From Pseudoduganella namucuonensis (GTDB lineage Bacteria > Pseudomonadota > Gammaproteobacteria > Burkholderiales > Burkholderiaceae_D), in the NCBI RefSeq assembly GCF_900116645.1, contig NZ_FPBO01000014.1, positions 62,001 through 126,000 of the forward strand: a stretch of 64,000 nucleotides of DNA. The letters run 5' to 3'. The translations under genes and the position numbers were made by a program. The notes beneath the pieces were generated by a model that was not told the DNA's origin, did no database searches, and saw only the letters and a program-made list of their open reading frames with translations. Below, piece after piece: positions 25,407-34,523 of this stretch (position 1 is the stretch's first letter; every line of letters starts with the position of its first letter).

Positions 25407-27086
25407 TCAAGTGTCGTGGCTGCAGGCGTGGAACAGGTCCAGGCCGGGGTTGTAGACGGCGGTGCTCACGTCGAGCAGACCTAGCACGGAGTGGAACACG
25501 TTGTCGTGCGAGAAGGACTGGCTGGCGCGTGCCGCCACGCAGCGCGTGTCCACCTTGAAGCGGTCCGCGAAACGCTCGGAGAACCACAGCATGAATGGCA
25601 CGCGGCGCTGCTCGGGCGGCGAGATGAAATAGGGCGCGCCGTGCAGGTACATATTCTTCTCGCCCAGCGATTCGCCGTGGTCGGAGAAGTAGATCATGGA
25701 GGTGTCGATATCCTCGTCCTCGCTGCTTTGCTTCAGCAGCTTGATGGTCTTGTCCAGCAGGTAGTCGGTGTACAGGATGGTGTTGTCGTAGGCGGCGACG
25801 ATGGACTCCTGCGTGCACTTTTCCAGGTCGTTGGTGCGGCAGACCGGTCCGAAACGCAGGAATTCGGCCGGATAGCGTTTCCAGTAGGCGGGTCCGTGGC
25901 TGCCTTTCTGGTGCAGCACCACCACCAGGTCCTTGCTGGACTCGTGGATGATCGCGGGCAGGTTTTCCAGCAGGCGCTCGTCGTAGCATTCCTCGCTGTT
26001 GCAGAGGGGATTGCCGGCCACCGGCTCGGACAGGTCCTCGTAGTCGACGCGCGCGCACACGCCCTTGCAGCCGGAGTTGTTGTCGCGCCACAGCACGCTG
26101 AAGCCGGCGTGGTTCAGCACATCGAGCAGCCCTTCCTGGCCGGCCCCCTTGGCGTCCGAGTATTCCTCGCGGCCGAAGTCGGAGAACACGCAGGGCACGG
26201 AGACGGCGGTGGACGTGCCGCAGGACGAGACGTTGCTGAAGTTGATGAGGCCGGGCTGGCGCGACAGTAGCGGATTGGTCTCGCGCGGGTATTTGTTGAG
26301 CGAGAAGTTCATCGCGCGGGCGGTTTCGCCGACCACGATGACGGTCACCGTGCGGCGGCGCTGGCCGGCCCAGGACGTGCCCTTGACGGCGTCCGTGCCG
26401 AGCGGCGCCACGGCCTGCGGCTTGGCCCATTTCTGCCGCACGTAGCCGTTGACGGCCTGGATGTAGTTGGTGGGAGTGAGCAGGAAGCGCAGTTCGCGGT
26501 GTTCGCGCACGGCCGGCGCGTAGCTCTTGAAGAACAGCAGCAGGATGGCCACCGCCAGCGCCAGCGAGCCGGCGAGGATGGCGCCGCTGACGGCCAGGTG
26601 GCGCCGGGCGGGCGCGTACTCGAGGCGCGTGCGCAGCAGCAGCAGCGACGGCAGCACGCCCAGCACGGCCATGGTGAACATCATCCGCCAGTTCAGCAGC
26701 TCGCCGGCCTCGCGCACGTCCGTCTCGACCACGTTCTGCACCATGGCCTTGTCGATCTGCACGCCGTACTGGTTCATGAAGTAGCTGACGGCCGCCGTGG
26801 CGACGAACAGCGCGATGATGACGGGCTTGGCGATGGGCTTGAAATTGACCAGGCTAAGGCAGGCCGTGAAGGCGAACACCAGCATCAGGAAGGTGGCGGC
26901 CAGCAGCGGCAGCGTGCCGGCGGACGTGCCGCCCACGGCGAGCGCGAAGCGGCTCCAGAAGCTGTGGTTGAAGGCGGCCACCAGGAACAGGGACGCCAGG
27001 AAGGGCAGGTAGTACGCGCGCAGGCGGGGGGCGGGGAGGTGGTTCACGGCTATTCTGGCTCGGCGTGCAAATGCAGGAGCATGCAA
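25407..27086 (-). CDS. eptA: Lipid A phosphoethanolamine transferase (EptA/MCR family)
   Basis: A 559-residue inner-membrane enzyme that transfers phosphoethanolamine to lipid A, lowering affinity for cationic peptides such as polymyxin. Five N-terminal membrane helices (to about residue 190) precede the periplasmic sulfatase-like domain. Catalytic elements are VVGETAR (Glu254), CGTSTAVSVPC (nucleophile Thr291 flanked by cysteines 289 and 299), HQKGSHGPAYWKRYP and the FSDHGESLGE metal site. Disulfide cysteines of the family are present (SGCKGVCARVD, NSEECYD, VCRTNDLEKCTQ). No PmrAB-like system is adjacent. It is followed in operon by a PAP2 phosphatase. Confidence 0.95.
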   Translation of the reverse strand: MHAPAFARRARIAVNHLPAPRLRAYYLPFLASLFLVAAFNHSFWSRFALAVGGTSAGTLPLLAATFLMLVFAFTACLSLVNFKPIAKPVIIALFVATAAVSYFMNQYGVQIDKAMVQNVVETDVREAGELLNWRMMFTMAVLGVLPSLLLLRTRLEYAPARRHLAVSGAILAGSLALAVAILLLFFKSYAPAVREHRELRFLLTPTNYIQAVNGYVRQKWAKPQAVAPLGTDAVKGTSWAGQRRRTVTVIVVGETARAMNFSLNKYPRETNPLLSRQPGLINFSNVSSCGTSTAVSVPCVFSDFGREEYSDAKGAGQEGLLDVLNHAGFSVLWRDNNSGCKGVCARVDYEDLSEPVAGNPLCNSEECYDERLLENLPAIIHESSKDLVVVLHQKGSHGPAYWKRYPAEFLRFGPVCRTNDLEKCTQESIVAAYDNTILYTDYLLDKTIKLLKQSSEDEDIDTSMIYFSDHGESLGEKNMYLHGAPYFISPPEQRRVPFMLWFSERFADRFKVDTRCVAARASQSFSHDNVFHSVLGLLDVSTAVYNPGLDLFHACSHDT

Positions 27087-27138
27087 AATAGCAATACGGG
27101 GATGAACTGCGCGTCAAATGGGCGTTAAGATTTTGTGA

Positions 27139-27165
27139 ACAGGCCGGTCCGGGTGACCGGCCTGT
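27139..27165 (-). terminator. Hairpin 3' of the 27-kb TonB receptor gene
   Basis: An 11-bp perfect stem (ACAGGCCGGTC / GACCGGCCTGT) with a 5-nt loop lies 17 bp after the stop codon at 27182, between the receptor gene and eptA on the same strand. On the minus strand it is followed by TTCACAAAATCTT, a weak T-rich stretch. Confidence 0.6.
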
Positions 27166-27181
27166 CAAGCCGCCTGGGACC

Positions 27182-29617
27182 TTAGAACTGGTAGCCGCCC
27201 CTCACATAGTAGAAGGCGCCGTTGATGCCGAACGGCGAGAAGCTCGGCAGCACGAAGGCGTGCGAATAGCCTTGCGCGACGGCCTTGTCCGGGTAGCGGT
27301 TGAACAGGTTCTTCACGCCGGCGCTCAGGGTGAAGGCGGAGCTCACGGCGTATCCCGCCTCGATGTCGACGATGGTGGCCGGCGCGATGCGGTTGGTGTG
27401 GTATGGCGCGCCGCCGGTGTCGGGGTCGACCACGGTCAACTGCGTGGCGCCATAGCGCGTCGCGCGCAGGTTGGCGGTCCAGTCGCCGTTGAAGTAGTTC
27501 GCTCCCAGGATCAGCTTGGCCTTGGGCGTCGCCTCGATGATCGCCGACGCCGCCGCCGGACTCAGGCCGGCGGGGCGGTGGATGGCGGTGATCGTGTTGC
27601 GGTTCAGGTTCAGGCCCGCGCTCCACTTGACCGCCCCCAGGGCGCCGTAGTTGCTCGAATACGTCGCCGTCGCGTCGACACCGCGCGAGCGGGTGTCGGC
27701 GCCGTTGGTCAGGTAGCTGACCGTGGCGCCGCTGATACTCGGATCGAGGACGGCGCCGTGCGCCACGATGGCGGCGTTGGGGCCGGCGCCCTGCAGCACG
27801 CCGGAACCGATAATGCGGTCGCGGATGGCGATCTGGTAAAAGTCGGCGGTGACATTCAGGCGCGGCGCGAGCGTGGCGACGATGCCGACGCTGATGTTGG
27901 TCGACTTCTCCGGTTCCAGGGCTTTGGCGCCGGCCAGCGCCGCCGCCGCCGAGTTGGTTGGCAGCAGCACGTCGGCGTAGGTCGGGCCGACGTTGGTGGC
28001 CGAGTAGAATTCCTCCTGCAGGGTCGGCGCGCGGAAGCCGTTGCTCACCGTGCCGCGCACGGCGAACGTGGGCGACACCTCGTAGCGGCTGGTCAGTTTG
28101 CCGTTCACCGTGTTGCCGAAGTCGCTGAACTTTTCGGCCCGCGCGGCCACGTTGATTTGCCATTGCGGGCTCAGGCGCGTGCCCAGGTCGACATAGGCGG
28201 CGAGGTTGCGGCGGCCATGGGTGCCGGCGTCGCTGAGGGCGTAGCCCAGGAAACCGTCGGGACCGAAGTCATAGCGCGACGCCGGGTCGCCCGCGCCCAG
28301 GGAGTACGACTCGCGCCGCCATTCCATGCCCAGCGCCACCGACAGCGGAGCGCTCCAGCCGAGGTCGAACGATTTGCCGAAGTCGGCGTTGTTGGTCCAC
28401 TGCGAGAAGGTGTAGGAGCCGCAGTAGAAGACGCTCGGCGAACTGCCCGTGTCGCGCAGCAGCGGACGGTTGACGGAATGCTCGGTGCCGATCTCCATAT
28501 AGTCGCGGCCATAGGTCGAGCTCAGGTCCCAGCGCCAGCCGGAGGCGGCGACGCCCTTGACGCCCACGGTCAAGGCGTAGTCGTCCTCCTTCACCGTTTC
28601 CAGCGGCGAAAAGCCCATCGGGTACATGGCGGGCGCCTTCTCGGGCGTGCGCCAGTTCTGCCAGCTCTCGGAATCGCGGTGCGCGGCGGTGGCGATGGCA
28701 TACACTTCGGCGCCGCCGCCCAGGCGCAGGCCCGCGTTGACGCCGGCGTTGGCGAAGCGGCTCTTCGGGTCGCCGCTGATCCGGCTCGGAAAGGGTTCCG
28801 AACTCGGCGAGCGCGGCACCAGCGGCGTGCCGAAGCCGCGCGTGGTGACCAGGTCGGCGCCGGTCTGGTTGGTGAAATCGTGGTCGCGCACCTGCGCCGA
28901 CAAGTGGAGGTAGCCGTCCTTGCCGAGCGCGAAACCCTTGTTGATCGACAGGTCGCGCGTCAGACCCTGGTGCTCGCGGTGGGGGTTGACCTTGCTGTCG
29001 CCGTGCTGGCCGATCAACAGGCTGAGCCCGCCCTCGCTGGGGGAGGATTTGAGGATGATGTTGACCACGCCGGCGATCGCGTCCGAACCGTACTGGGCCG
29101 CCGCGCCGTCCTGCAGGATCTCGATGTGATCGACGGCGGAGACCGGAATCAGGTCCAGGTCGGCCGGCGAGGTGTACTGGTTCGGGCCGTTGTCGGCGGC
29201 GATGCTGGCCGTGTTGTGGCGGCGCTTGCCGTTGACCAGCACCAGCACATGGTTCGGGCTCAGGCCGCGCAGTTGCACGGAGCGGATCATGTTGCCGATG
29301 TCGCCGCCGACCGATTGCGAATTGTAGGAAGGAACCAGCGCGGTCATGGCGTCGAACAGGTTGCTGGCGCCGGTCTCGGCCAGCTCGGCGGCGCTCACCA
29401 CGGAGATCGGCGCGGCGCTGTCGCGCAAGCGGGTGCCGGCCTTGCGGGTGCCGGTCACGATCACCTTTTCCAGGGCCGCGGCCTGGGAGGCCTCGGCCTT
29501 CGATTCGGTGGCCGGCGCGTCCGGCGCCTCGGCCAGCGCGGCCGGGCTGCCGAACACGGCCGCGATCGCGAGTGCCAGGACGGTGGGCGCGTGCCGCTTG
29601 CATTCAATTTGTTGCAT
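27182..29617 (-). CDS. TonB-dependent receptor, copy 1 of a paralogous pair
   Basis: An 811-residue outer-membrane receptor with a signal peptide (ending near ALAEA), the TonB-box-like KVIVTGTRK, and a plug with RDSAAPISVVSA, VNGKRRHNTAS, LDLIPVSAVDHIEILQDGAAAQYGSDAIAGVVNIIL. The barrel ends FYYVRGGYQF. It is closely similar along its whole length to the receptor at 45947-48436. The start ATG (29617) has GGGAG 7 bp upstream; a preceding TTG is not required. The plug resembles receptors of the BtuB/CirA-like group in proteobacteria with many TonB receptors. Ligand unknown. Confidence 0.93.
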   Translation of the reverse strand: MQQIECKRHAPTVLALAIAAVFGSPAALAEAPDAPATESKAEASQAAALEKVIVTGTRKAGTRLRDSAAPISVVSAAELAETGASNLFDAMTALVPSYNSQSVGGDIGNMIRSVQLRGLSPNHVLVLVNGKRRHNTASIAADNGPNQYTSPADLDLIPVSAVDHIEILQDGAAAQYGSDAIAGVVNIILKSSPSEGGLSLLIGQHGDSKVNPHREHQGLTRDLSINKGFALGKDGYLHLSAQVRDHDFTNQTGADLVTTRGFGTPLVPRSPSSEPFPSRISGDPKSRFANAGVNAGLRLGGGAEVYAIATAAHRDSESWQNWRTPEKAPAMYPMGFSPLETVKEDDYALTVGVKGVAASGWRWDLSSTYGRDYMEIGTEHSVNRPLLRDTGSSPSVFYCGSYTFSQWTNNADFGKSFDLGWSAPLSVALGMEWRRESYSLGAGDPASRYDFGPDGFLGYALSDAGTHGRRNLAAYVDLGTRLSPQWQINVAARAEKFSDFGNTVNGKLTSRYEVSPTFAVRGTVSNGFRAPTLQEEFYSATNVGPTYADVLLPTNSAAAALAGAKALEPEKSTNISVGIVATLAPRLNVTADFYQIAIRDRIIGSGVLQGAGPNAAIVAHGAVLDPSISGATVSYLTNGADTRSRGVDATATYSSNYGALGAVKWSAGLNLNRNTITAIHRPAGLSPAAASAIIEATPKAKLILGANYFNGDWTANLRATRYGATQLTVVDPDTGGAPYHTNRIAPATIVDIEAGYAVSSAFTLSAGVKNLFNRYPDKAVAQGYSHAFVLPSFSPFGINGAFYYVRGGYQF

Positions 29618-29790
29618 CAAAGTTCTCCCTGTTATGTTTTATAAAATGATGAATCGCGGTCAAGATTAGACCACCGGGAGCGGGATACAAACGGCTGGGT
29701 ATCGGCGACGTTGAGGCATATTCGACCGTATTGGGACACGATCGCGACACAAGCTGCGGGCGCCGCCATCGGACGCGTGGTGCGGGGGAA

Positions 29791-29813
29791 TCCCGCGCGC
29801 CGGGCGCGCGGGA
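29791..29813 (-). terminator. Strong GC hairpin at the end of the amine/opine operon
   Basis: Perfect 10-bp arms TCCCGCGCGC / GCGCGCGGGA around CGG, starting 25 bp after the stop codon at 29838. It has no T tract on the minus strand. It probably ends or protects the eight-gene transcript and separates it from the TonB receptor gene on the same strand. Confidence 0.5.
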
Positions 29814-29837
29814 GGGGGGCGGGAAGGTCGGGCGGAA

Positions 29838-30986
29838 TCAGGCAGCTTGGGCGGCGAGGTCGCTGAAACGGCCAATATGGTAGGGCTCGATGGGCGTCGA
29901 GGTGGCGCCGGTGGCGATCAGCTCGGCCATCACGTCGCCCACGCCGGGGCCCAGCTGGAAGCCGTGGCCGCAGAAGCCGAACGCGTAGTGCAGGCCGCTG
30001 ACCCGGGCGCTGGGGCCCATCACCGGCTTGTCGTCGCGCATATAGCCTTCGATGCCGCTCCACACGCGGATGATGTTCAGCTTGGACACCACCGGCGCCA
30101 GCCGCGCCATCTGGCGGAACTGCGCCAGCGTGTGCTCGGGCAGCACGTAGGCGCGGCGCGTGTCGGGATTCGCCGGGCCGCGCCCGCAGCCGCCGAACAC
30201 GATGTTGCCGCGCTTGACCTGCCTGAAGTAGAGCGAGGTCTGGATCGACGGCACCGCCACGCCGATCGCCGGGCCGATCACATAGGGCACCGGCTCGGTC
30301 ACGCCCATTTGCGGGCCGCGCACGTCCATCGGCACGTGCTCGCCGAACTGCGCGGCCATCTTGTCGCCCCACGCGCCGCTGGCCACCAGCAGCACGGGCG
30401 CGCGGTACTCGGCGCCGCCGGCGCAACTGGCGCGGAAGTCCACGCCGTCCTTGACGATGGACAGCACCTCGGTGTTTTCGATGATGTGGGCGCCGGCGCG
30501 GGCCGCCGCGCGGGCGAAGGCGGGCGCCGCGAGGCGCGGGTTGGCGTGGCCGTCCTCCGGCGCCAGCGAGCCGGCGATCACTTCCTTGCCGAGGAAGGGA
30601 TAGCGCTGCCGTATGGTTTTTTCGCCCAGGATGTCGAGCGCCAGGCCGTGGTGGCGCGCCTCGCTGGCGTACTTCTCCAGCACCTCGATGTGCTGCTGGT
30701 CGTAGGCGCAGCGCAGGTGGCCGGTCTGCAGGTATTCGGCGTCCTCGCCCAGCAGTTCGGGCAGGCGCTGCCAGACGCGGTGCGCGCGGTGCGACAGGGG
30801 CAACTGGGCCATGGGGCGGCCCTGGCGCCGCACGTTGCCGAAATTGACGCCGCTGGCCTGCTGGCCGGTGAGGCCGCGCTCCAGCAGGATCACGGACACG
30901 CCGCGCTGGCGCAGGAAGAAGGCGGTGCTGGCGCCCATCAGGCCGCCGCCGACGATGACCACGTCCGCGTGGGTTGGATGGCTCAT
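29838..30986 (-). CDS. FAD-dependent amine/opine dehydrogenase catalytic subunit (HcnC/OoxB-like)
   Basis: A 382-residue DAO-family flavoprotein. It has the N-terminal dinucleotide fold VVIVGGGLMGASTAFFLRQRG (first part VVIVGGGLMG), the segment GQQASGVNFGNVRRQGR, and C-terminal GIEGYMRDDKPVMGP and CGHGFQLGPGVGD. Position and size match the third subunit of HcnABC hydrogen-cyanide synthase, nopaline/octopine oxidases and D-hydroxyproline dehydrogenases. Those enzymes oxidise the C-N bond of a secondary amine or amino acid and pass electrons to the membrane through two partner subunits. Its ATG overlaps the stop of the preceding gene by 4 bp. It is the last gene of the operon. The substrate is unknown. 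Confidence 0.88.
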   Translation of the reverse strand: MSHPTHADVVIVGGGLMGASTAFFLRQRGVSVILLERGLTGQQASGVNFGNVRRQGRPMAQLPLSHRAHRVWQRLPELLGEDAEYLQTGHLRCAYDQQHIEVLEKYASEARHHGLALDILGEKTIRQRYPFLGKEVIAGSLAPEDGHANPRLAAPAFARAAARAGAHIIENTEVLSIVKDGVDFRASCAGGAEYRAPVLLVASGAWGDKMAAQFGEHVPMDVRGPQMGVTEPVPYVIGPAIGVAVPSIQTSLYFRQVKRGNIVFGGCGRGPANPDTRRAYVLPEHTLAQFRQMARLAPVVSKLNIIRVWSGIEGYMRDDKPVMGPSARVSGLHYAFGFCGHGFQLGPGVGDVMAELIATGATSTPIEPYHIGRFSDLAAQAA

Positions 30987-32368
30987 GCCTGTTCCTCCCT
31001 GGTTTGGATGGATAGGGGTTTGACGGGCGCCTGGCCGCGCAGGCGGCCCACCTGCTCCAGCGGCACCTTGGCCGCCGCCGCGATCACCTCGGCGCCGGCC
31101 TGGGCGCAATAGCGTCCCTGGCAGCGGCCCATGCCCACGCGGCTGAAGGCCTTGGCGCGGTTGGCCTCCTGCGCGCCCATCTCGTTCACGGTGCGGCGCA
31201 GCTCTCCCGCCGTGACGCATTCGCAGCGGCAGACGATGGCCTGGTCCGGCAATCGCGCCGCCTGTTCGGCGGGCCAGGGGAAGGCTTGCACCAGGCCCTG
31301 GCGGAAGCGTTCCATGCGGCGCTGCGCCTGGCGCAACTCGGCCGCGCGCGCCTCGCGCTGCTCGCGCCGGGCCTGGTGCAGGTCGTCCAGCGCCGCCATC
31401 GCTGCCAGGCGGCCCGCGTTCTCGGCGCCCTCGGCGCCCAGGATGCGCGCGCCGTCGCCCGCCAGGTAGACTCCGGGCACCGAGCTGCGGCCGTCCAGGC
31501 TCACCTCGGGGAACCACTGGCGGGTCGCGGCGTCGAAGCGGAACGCGCAGCGCGCGAGGTCGGCCAGCTGGGTTTCGGGGCGCAGATGGTAGCCCATGGC
31601 CACCGCGTCGCATTCGACGCTGTGGCGCTCGCCCCCCGCGTCTTGATAGGCCAGCGTGCGCACGCCGTCCTCGGCGTCGCCGCCGATCTCCAGCGGCGTC
31701 ACGCCGGACAGCACCGGCACGCCCGCCTTGCGCAGCGCGGAGATGTAGGACATGCCCAGGCGCAGCAGCCCGGGACGGGCCAGCAGCTTGGGCAGGGCCG
31801 CCGCCTGGTGCCGCAGGCGCGAGGTGTCCAGCACGGCGGCGATGGAGGCGCCGGCCTTCAGGTACTGGTAGGCCACCAGGTAGAGCAGCGGCCCGCTGCC
31901 GAGGAACACCACGCGGCGGCCGACCGAGCAGGCCTGCGACTTGAGCGCGATCTGCGCCGCGCCCAGGCTGAACACGCCGGCCAGCTCCCAGCCGGGCACC
32001 GGCATCAGGCGGTCGGTGGCGCCGGAGCAGATCAGCAGCGCGTCGTAGGGCAGGCGCTCGTTGCGGCCGTCGCGCACCGCGTGCACCTCGCCGTCGGCGA
32101 TGTTCCAGGCCAGCGTCTCGGGGCGGTAGTCGATCTTGCCGCGCAAGGCGTCGAAGCCGCGGTGCAGGCTCTCGGCGCGCGCCGCCTCGCTGCCGTACAG
32201 CGTGGCGTAGCCGCGGGTGAAGTGCGCCGGCTGGCGGCGGTAGATCTGGCCGCCGTCGCGGCGTCCCTCGTCGATGACGACGGGACGCAGGCCCGCCGCC
32301 ACCAGCTCCTCGGCGGCGCGCACCCCGGCCGGTCCGGCGCCGATCACGATTACGCGAGCTTCAGCCAT
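30983..32368 (-). CDS. FAD/NAD(P)-binding oxidoreductase subunit with BFD-type 2Fe-2S domain (HcnB/OoxA-like)
   Basis: A 461-residue flavoprotein with IGAGPAGVRAAEEL near the N-terminus, FLGSGPLLYLVAYQYLKAG (a second, NAD-like Rossmann motif), and a late FAD motif GVYLAGDGARILGAEGAENAG. The C-terminal BFD-like domain has cysteines CRCECVT and GRCQGRYC, a 2Fe-2S binding set. It corresponds to subunit B of HcnABC and subunit A of opine oxidases. The ATG at 32368 has CGGAGG upstream. It overlaps the 2Fe-2S gene before it by 19 bp and the next gene by 4 bp, so subunits are made in coupled fashion. Confidence 0.9.
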   Translation of the reverse strand: MAEARVIVIGAGPAGVRAAEELVAAGLRPVVIDEGRRDGGQIYRRQPAHFTRGYATLYGSEAARAESLHRGFDALRGKIDYRPETLAWNIADGEVHAVRDGRNERLPYDALLICSGATDRLMPVPGWELAGVFSLGAAQIALKSQACSVGRRVVFLGSGPLLYLVAYQYLKAGASIAAVLDTSRLRHQAAALPKLLARPGLLRLGMSYISALRKAGVPVLSGVTPLEIGGDAEDGVRTLAYQDAGGERHSVECDAVAMGYHLRPETQLADLARCAFRFDAATRQWFPEVSLDGRSSVPGVYLAGDGARILGAEGAENAGRLAAMAALDDLHQARREQREARAAELRQAQRRMERFRQGLVQAFPWPAEQAARLPDQAIVCRCECVTAGELRRTVNEMGAQEANRAKAFSRVGMGRCQGRYCAQAGAEVIAAAAKVPLEQVGRLRGQAPVKPLSIQTREEQA

Positions 32369-32658
32369 GCCGCCTCCGTGTTCCGTGTGATGATCTGCAG
32401 GCCGTCGCGCACCTCGGTCGAGCAGGCGCGCAGGCGTTCGCCGTCGGCGGTCCATACCCAGCAATCCTGGCAGGCGCCCATCAGGCAAAAGCCGGCGCGG
32501 CGGCCTTCGCCGAACTCGGAGGTGCGCAGCGCGCGGGCGGCGTTCAGCATGGCGACCAGCAGCGTGTCGCCTTGCAGCGCGGTGGCCGGCGCGCCATCGA
32601 TGGTGAAGCTGACCGGCTCCCTGGCGGTCTCCGCCAGGCGGACAAATCGTGAATTCAT
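32350..32658 (-). CDS. Small 2Fe-2S ferredoxin subunit (HcnA-like)
   Basis: A 102-residue protein of the Fer2_4 family: VSFTIDGAPATALQGDTLLVAML, then FCLMGACQDCWV (C-x4-C-x2-C) and a fourth cysteine in LRACST. This is the small iron-sulfur subunit of HcnABC-like three-subunit dehydrogenases. Its ATG overlaps the stop of the ABC ATPase gene by 4 bp, tying the dehydrogenase directly to the importer. Confidence 0.92.
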   Translation of the reverse strand: MNSRFVRLAETAREPVSFTIDGAPATALQGDTLLVAMLNAARALRTSEFGEGRRAGFCLMGACQDCWVWTADGERLRACSTEVRDGLQIITRNTEAAWLKLA

Positions 32659-34523
32659 GCGACTTCTTCCTCGAAACGATGTAAGGGGGATTGCATCTGG
32701 ACCAGCACGGCCGGCGTGTGGTGGCACAGGATTTCGCCGCCGTTGGCCAGCCGCTGGCGCGGCGGCGCCTTGTGGGTGCACAGGCCGTCCACGCGCAGGC
32801 TGCAGCGGGACAGGAAGGTGCATAGCGGCCCGGCATCGGCATCGGCGCCGGGCGCCGAGCCCAGCGCCGGCAGCCGCGTGGCGCCGCGCGCGCACACCCC
32901 GTCCAGCCAGCCTTGCTCCAGCTTGGGCACGGACGAAATCAGCAGGTGCGAATACGGATGGAAGGGCGCCTCGCCCAGCGCCTCGCGCGGCCGCGCCTCG
33001 ACCTTGCTGCCGGCGTACAGCACCACGATCTCGTCGCAGATGGCGCGCACCGTGCTGATGTCGTGGCTGATGAACATGTACGACACCTTCAGTTCGCGCC
33101 GCAGCTCGGCCATCAGGTCCAGGATGGCGGCCGCCACCACCGTGTCCAGCGCGGAGGTGATCTCGTCGCACAGGATCAGGTCCGGCTCGGCGGCGAGCGC
33201 GCGGGCCAGGTTGATGCGCTGCTTCTGGCCGCCGGACAGCTCGCCGGGCAGGCGGTTGGCGATGGCGGCGGGCAGGCGCACCAGGTCCAGCAGCGCCAGC
33301 ACCCGCTTGCGGCGCGCCTCGCCCTTCAAGCCGTGATAGAAGGCCAGCGGCCGGGCCAGGATGGCGCCGATGGTGTGCGCCGGGTTGAGCGAGGTGTCCG
33401 CGTTCTGGAACACGAACTGCACCCGCTGGTGCATCTCGCGGGTGCGGCCCTGGTCGCAGGAGGGCAGGGCGGCGCCGTCCAGCAGCACCTGGCCGCGGGC
33501 GATCGGCACCATGCCGGCCACCACCCGCGCCAGCGTGGTCTTGCCCGAGCCGGATTCGCCGATCACGCCCACCGTCGCGCCGCGCGCGATGGTGAGGTTG
33601 ATGTCGGTGAGGATGCGCTTGGACGGCAGGCCGTCGCGGCCGACGGGACCGTAGCCGGCCGTCAGGCCGCGTATGTCCAGCAGCGGCGGCGCGCTGCGCG
33701 TCAGCTCCGGTATCTCGATGCCGATGTCGCGCACCACCGGTTCGGCCGCCGCCAGCAGGCTGCGCGTGTAGTCGTGCGCCGGCGCCTCGAGCACCTGGGT
33801 GGTGGCGCCGTCCTCGCGGATCTCGCCGTCGCGCAGCACCACGATGCGGTCGGCCATCTGCGCCACCACCGCCAGGTCGTGCGACACGTAGACGGCGGTG
33901 GTGCCGAGCTGGCGCACCACGTCCTTGAAGGCGCGCAGCACCTCGATCTGGGTGGTCACGTCGAGCGCCGTGGTGGGCTCGTCCAGGATCACCAGCGCCG
34001 GGTCGGTGATGAAGGCCATGGCCGCCATCACGCGCTGCAGCTGGCCGCCGGACACCTGGTGCGGATAGCGCGAACCGAGCCGCTCGGGGTCCGGCAGGGC
34101 CAGGGCGCGGAACAGCTCCACCGCCTTGGCCTCGGCCTGGGCGCGCGGCATGGTGTGGTGGATGGCGGCGCTCTCCACCACCTGGTCCATCAGCGTCTTG
34201 GACGGGTTGAAGGCGGAGGAGGCGCTTTGCGCGATATAGGCCACGGTGCGCCCGCGCAGCGAGGACAGGCCGTCCTGGTTCAACTCCAGCACCTGCAGTT
34301 CGCCCACCCGCACCGAGCCGCCGGCGATGCGGCAGCCCTGGCGCGCATAGCCCATCAGCGACAGCGCGATGGTGGTCTTGCCGGAGCCGGACTCGCCGAT
34401 CAGGGCCAGCACCTCGCCCTGGTTGATGGCGAAGTCCACCCCCTTCACGATGGGGAACTCGACGCCGTCGTCGTTGCGCGCGACCACGCGCAGGCCTTGT
34501 ACTTGCACTAACGGTTTCATCAT
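32655..34523 (-). CDS. Fused two-domain ATPase of an oligopeptide/opine-type ABC importer (DppD-DppF)
   Basis: A 622-residue fusion of two nucleotide-binding domains. Each has Walker A GESGSGKTT (about residues 38-46 and 331-339), a signature (VSGGQLQRV and LSGGQKQRI) and Walker B (ALVILDEPT and LILCDEIT). Each is followed by the C-terminal oligopeptide-transporter extension, the second with FLSRCSLRVDGLC, a cysteine-containing tail of this family. It energises the permease pair upstream. The start ATG at 34523 overlaps the dppC-like stop by 4 bp. Confidence 0.94.
   Translation of the reverse strand: MMKPLVQVQGLRVVARNDDGVEFPIVKGVDFAINQGEVLALIGESGSGKTTIALSLMGYARQGCRIAGGSVRVGELQVLELNQDGLSSLRGRTVAYIAQSASSAFNPSKTLMDQVVESAAIHHTMPRAQAEAKAVELFRALALPDPERLGSRYPHQVSGGQLQRVMAAMAFITDPALVILDEPTTALDVTTQIEVLRAFKDVVRQLGTTAVYVSHDLAVVAQMADRIVVLRDGEIREDGATTQVLEAPAHDYTRSLLAAAEPVVRDIGIEIPELTRSAPPLLDIRGLTAGYGPVGRDGLPSKRILTDINLTIARGATVGVIGESGSGKTTLARVVAGMVPIARGQVLLDGAALPSCDQGRTREMHQRVQFVFQNADTSLNPAHTIGAILARPLAFYHGLKGEARRKRVLALLDLVRLPAAIANRLPGELSGGQKQRINLARALAAEPDLILCDEITSALDTVVAAAILDLMAELRRELKVSYMFISHDISTVRAICDEIVVLYAGSKVEARPREALGEAPFHPYSHLLISSVPKLEQGWLDGVCARGATRLPALGSAPGADADAGPLCTFLSRCSLRVDGLCTHKAPPRQRLANGGEILCHHTPAVLVQMQSPLHRFEEEVA

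Noticed and set aside
27260..29644. Long rightward open frame opposite TonB receptor copy 1
   Set aside because: A similar shadow occurs opposite copy 2 (45806-48475) because the receptors are paralogs; conservation of the shadow follows from conservation of the real gene.
30987..31613. Upstream in-frame extension of the HcnC-like gene
   Set aside because: It lies inside the FAD/BFD subunit gene and has Arg/Gly-rich shadow composition; the protein-like sequence begins at the MSHPTHAD start at 30986.
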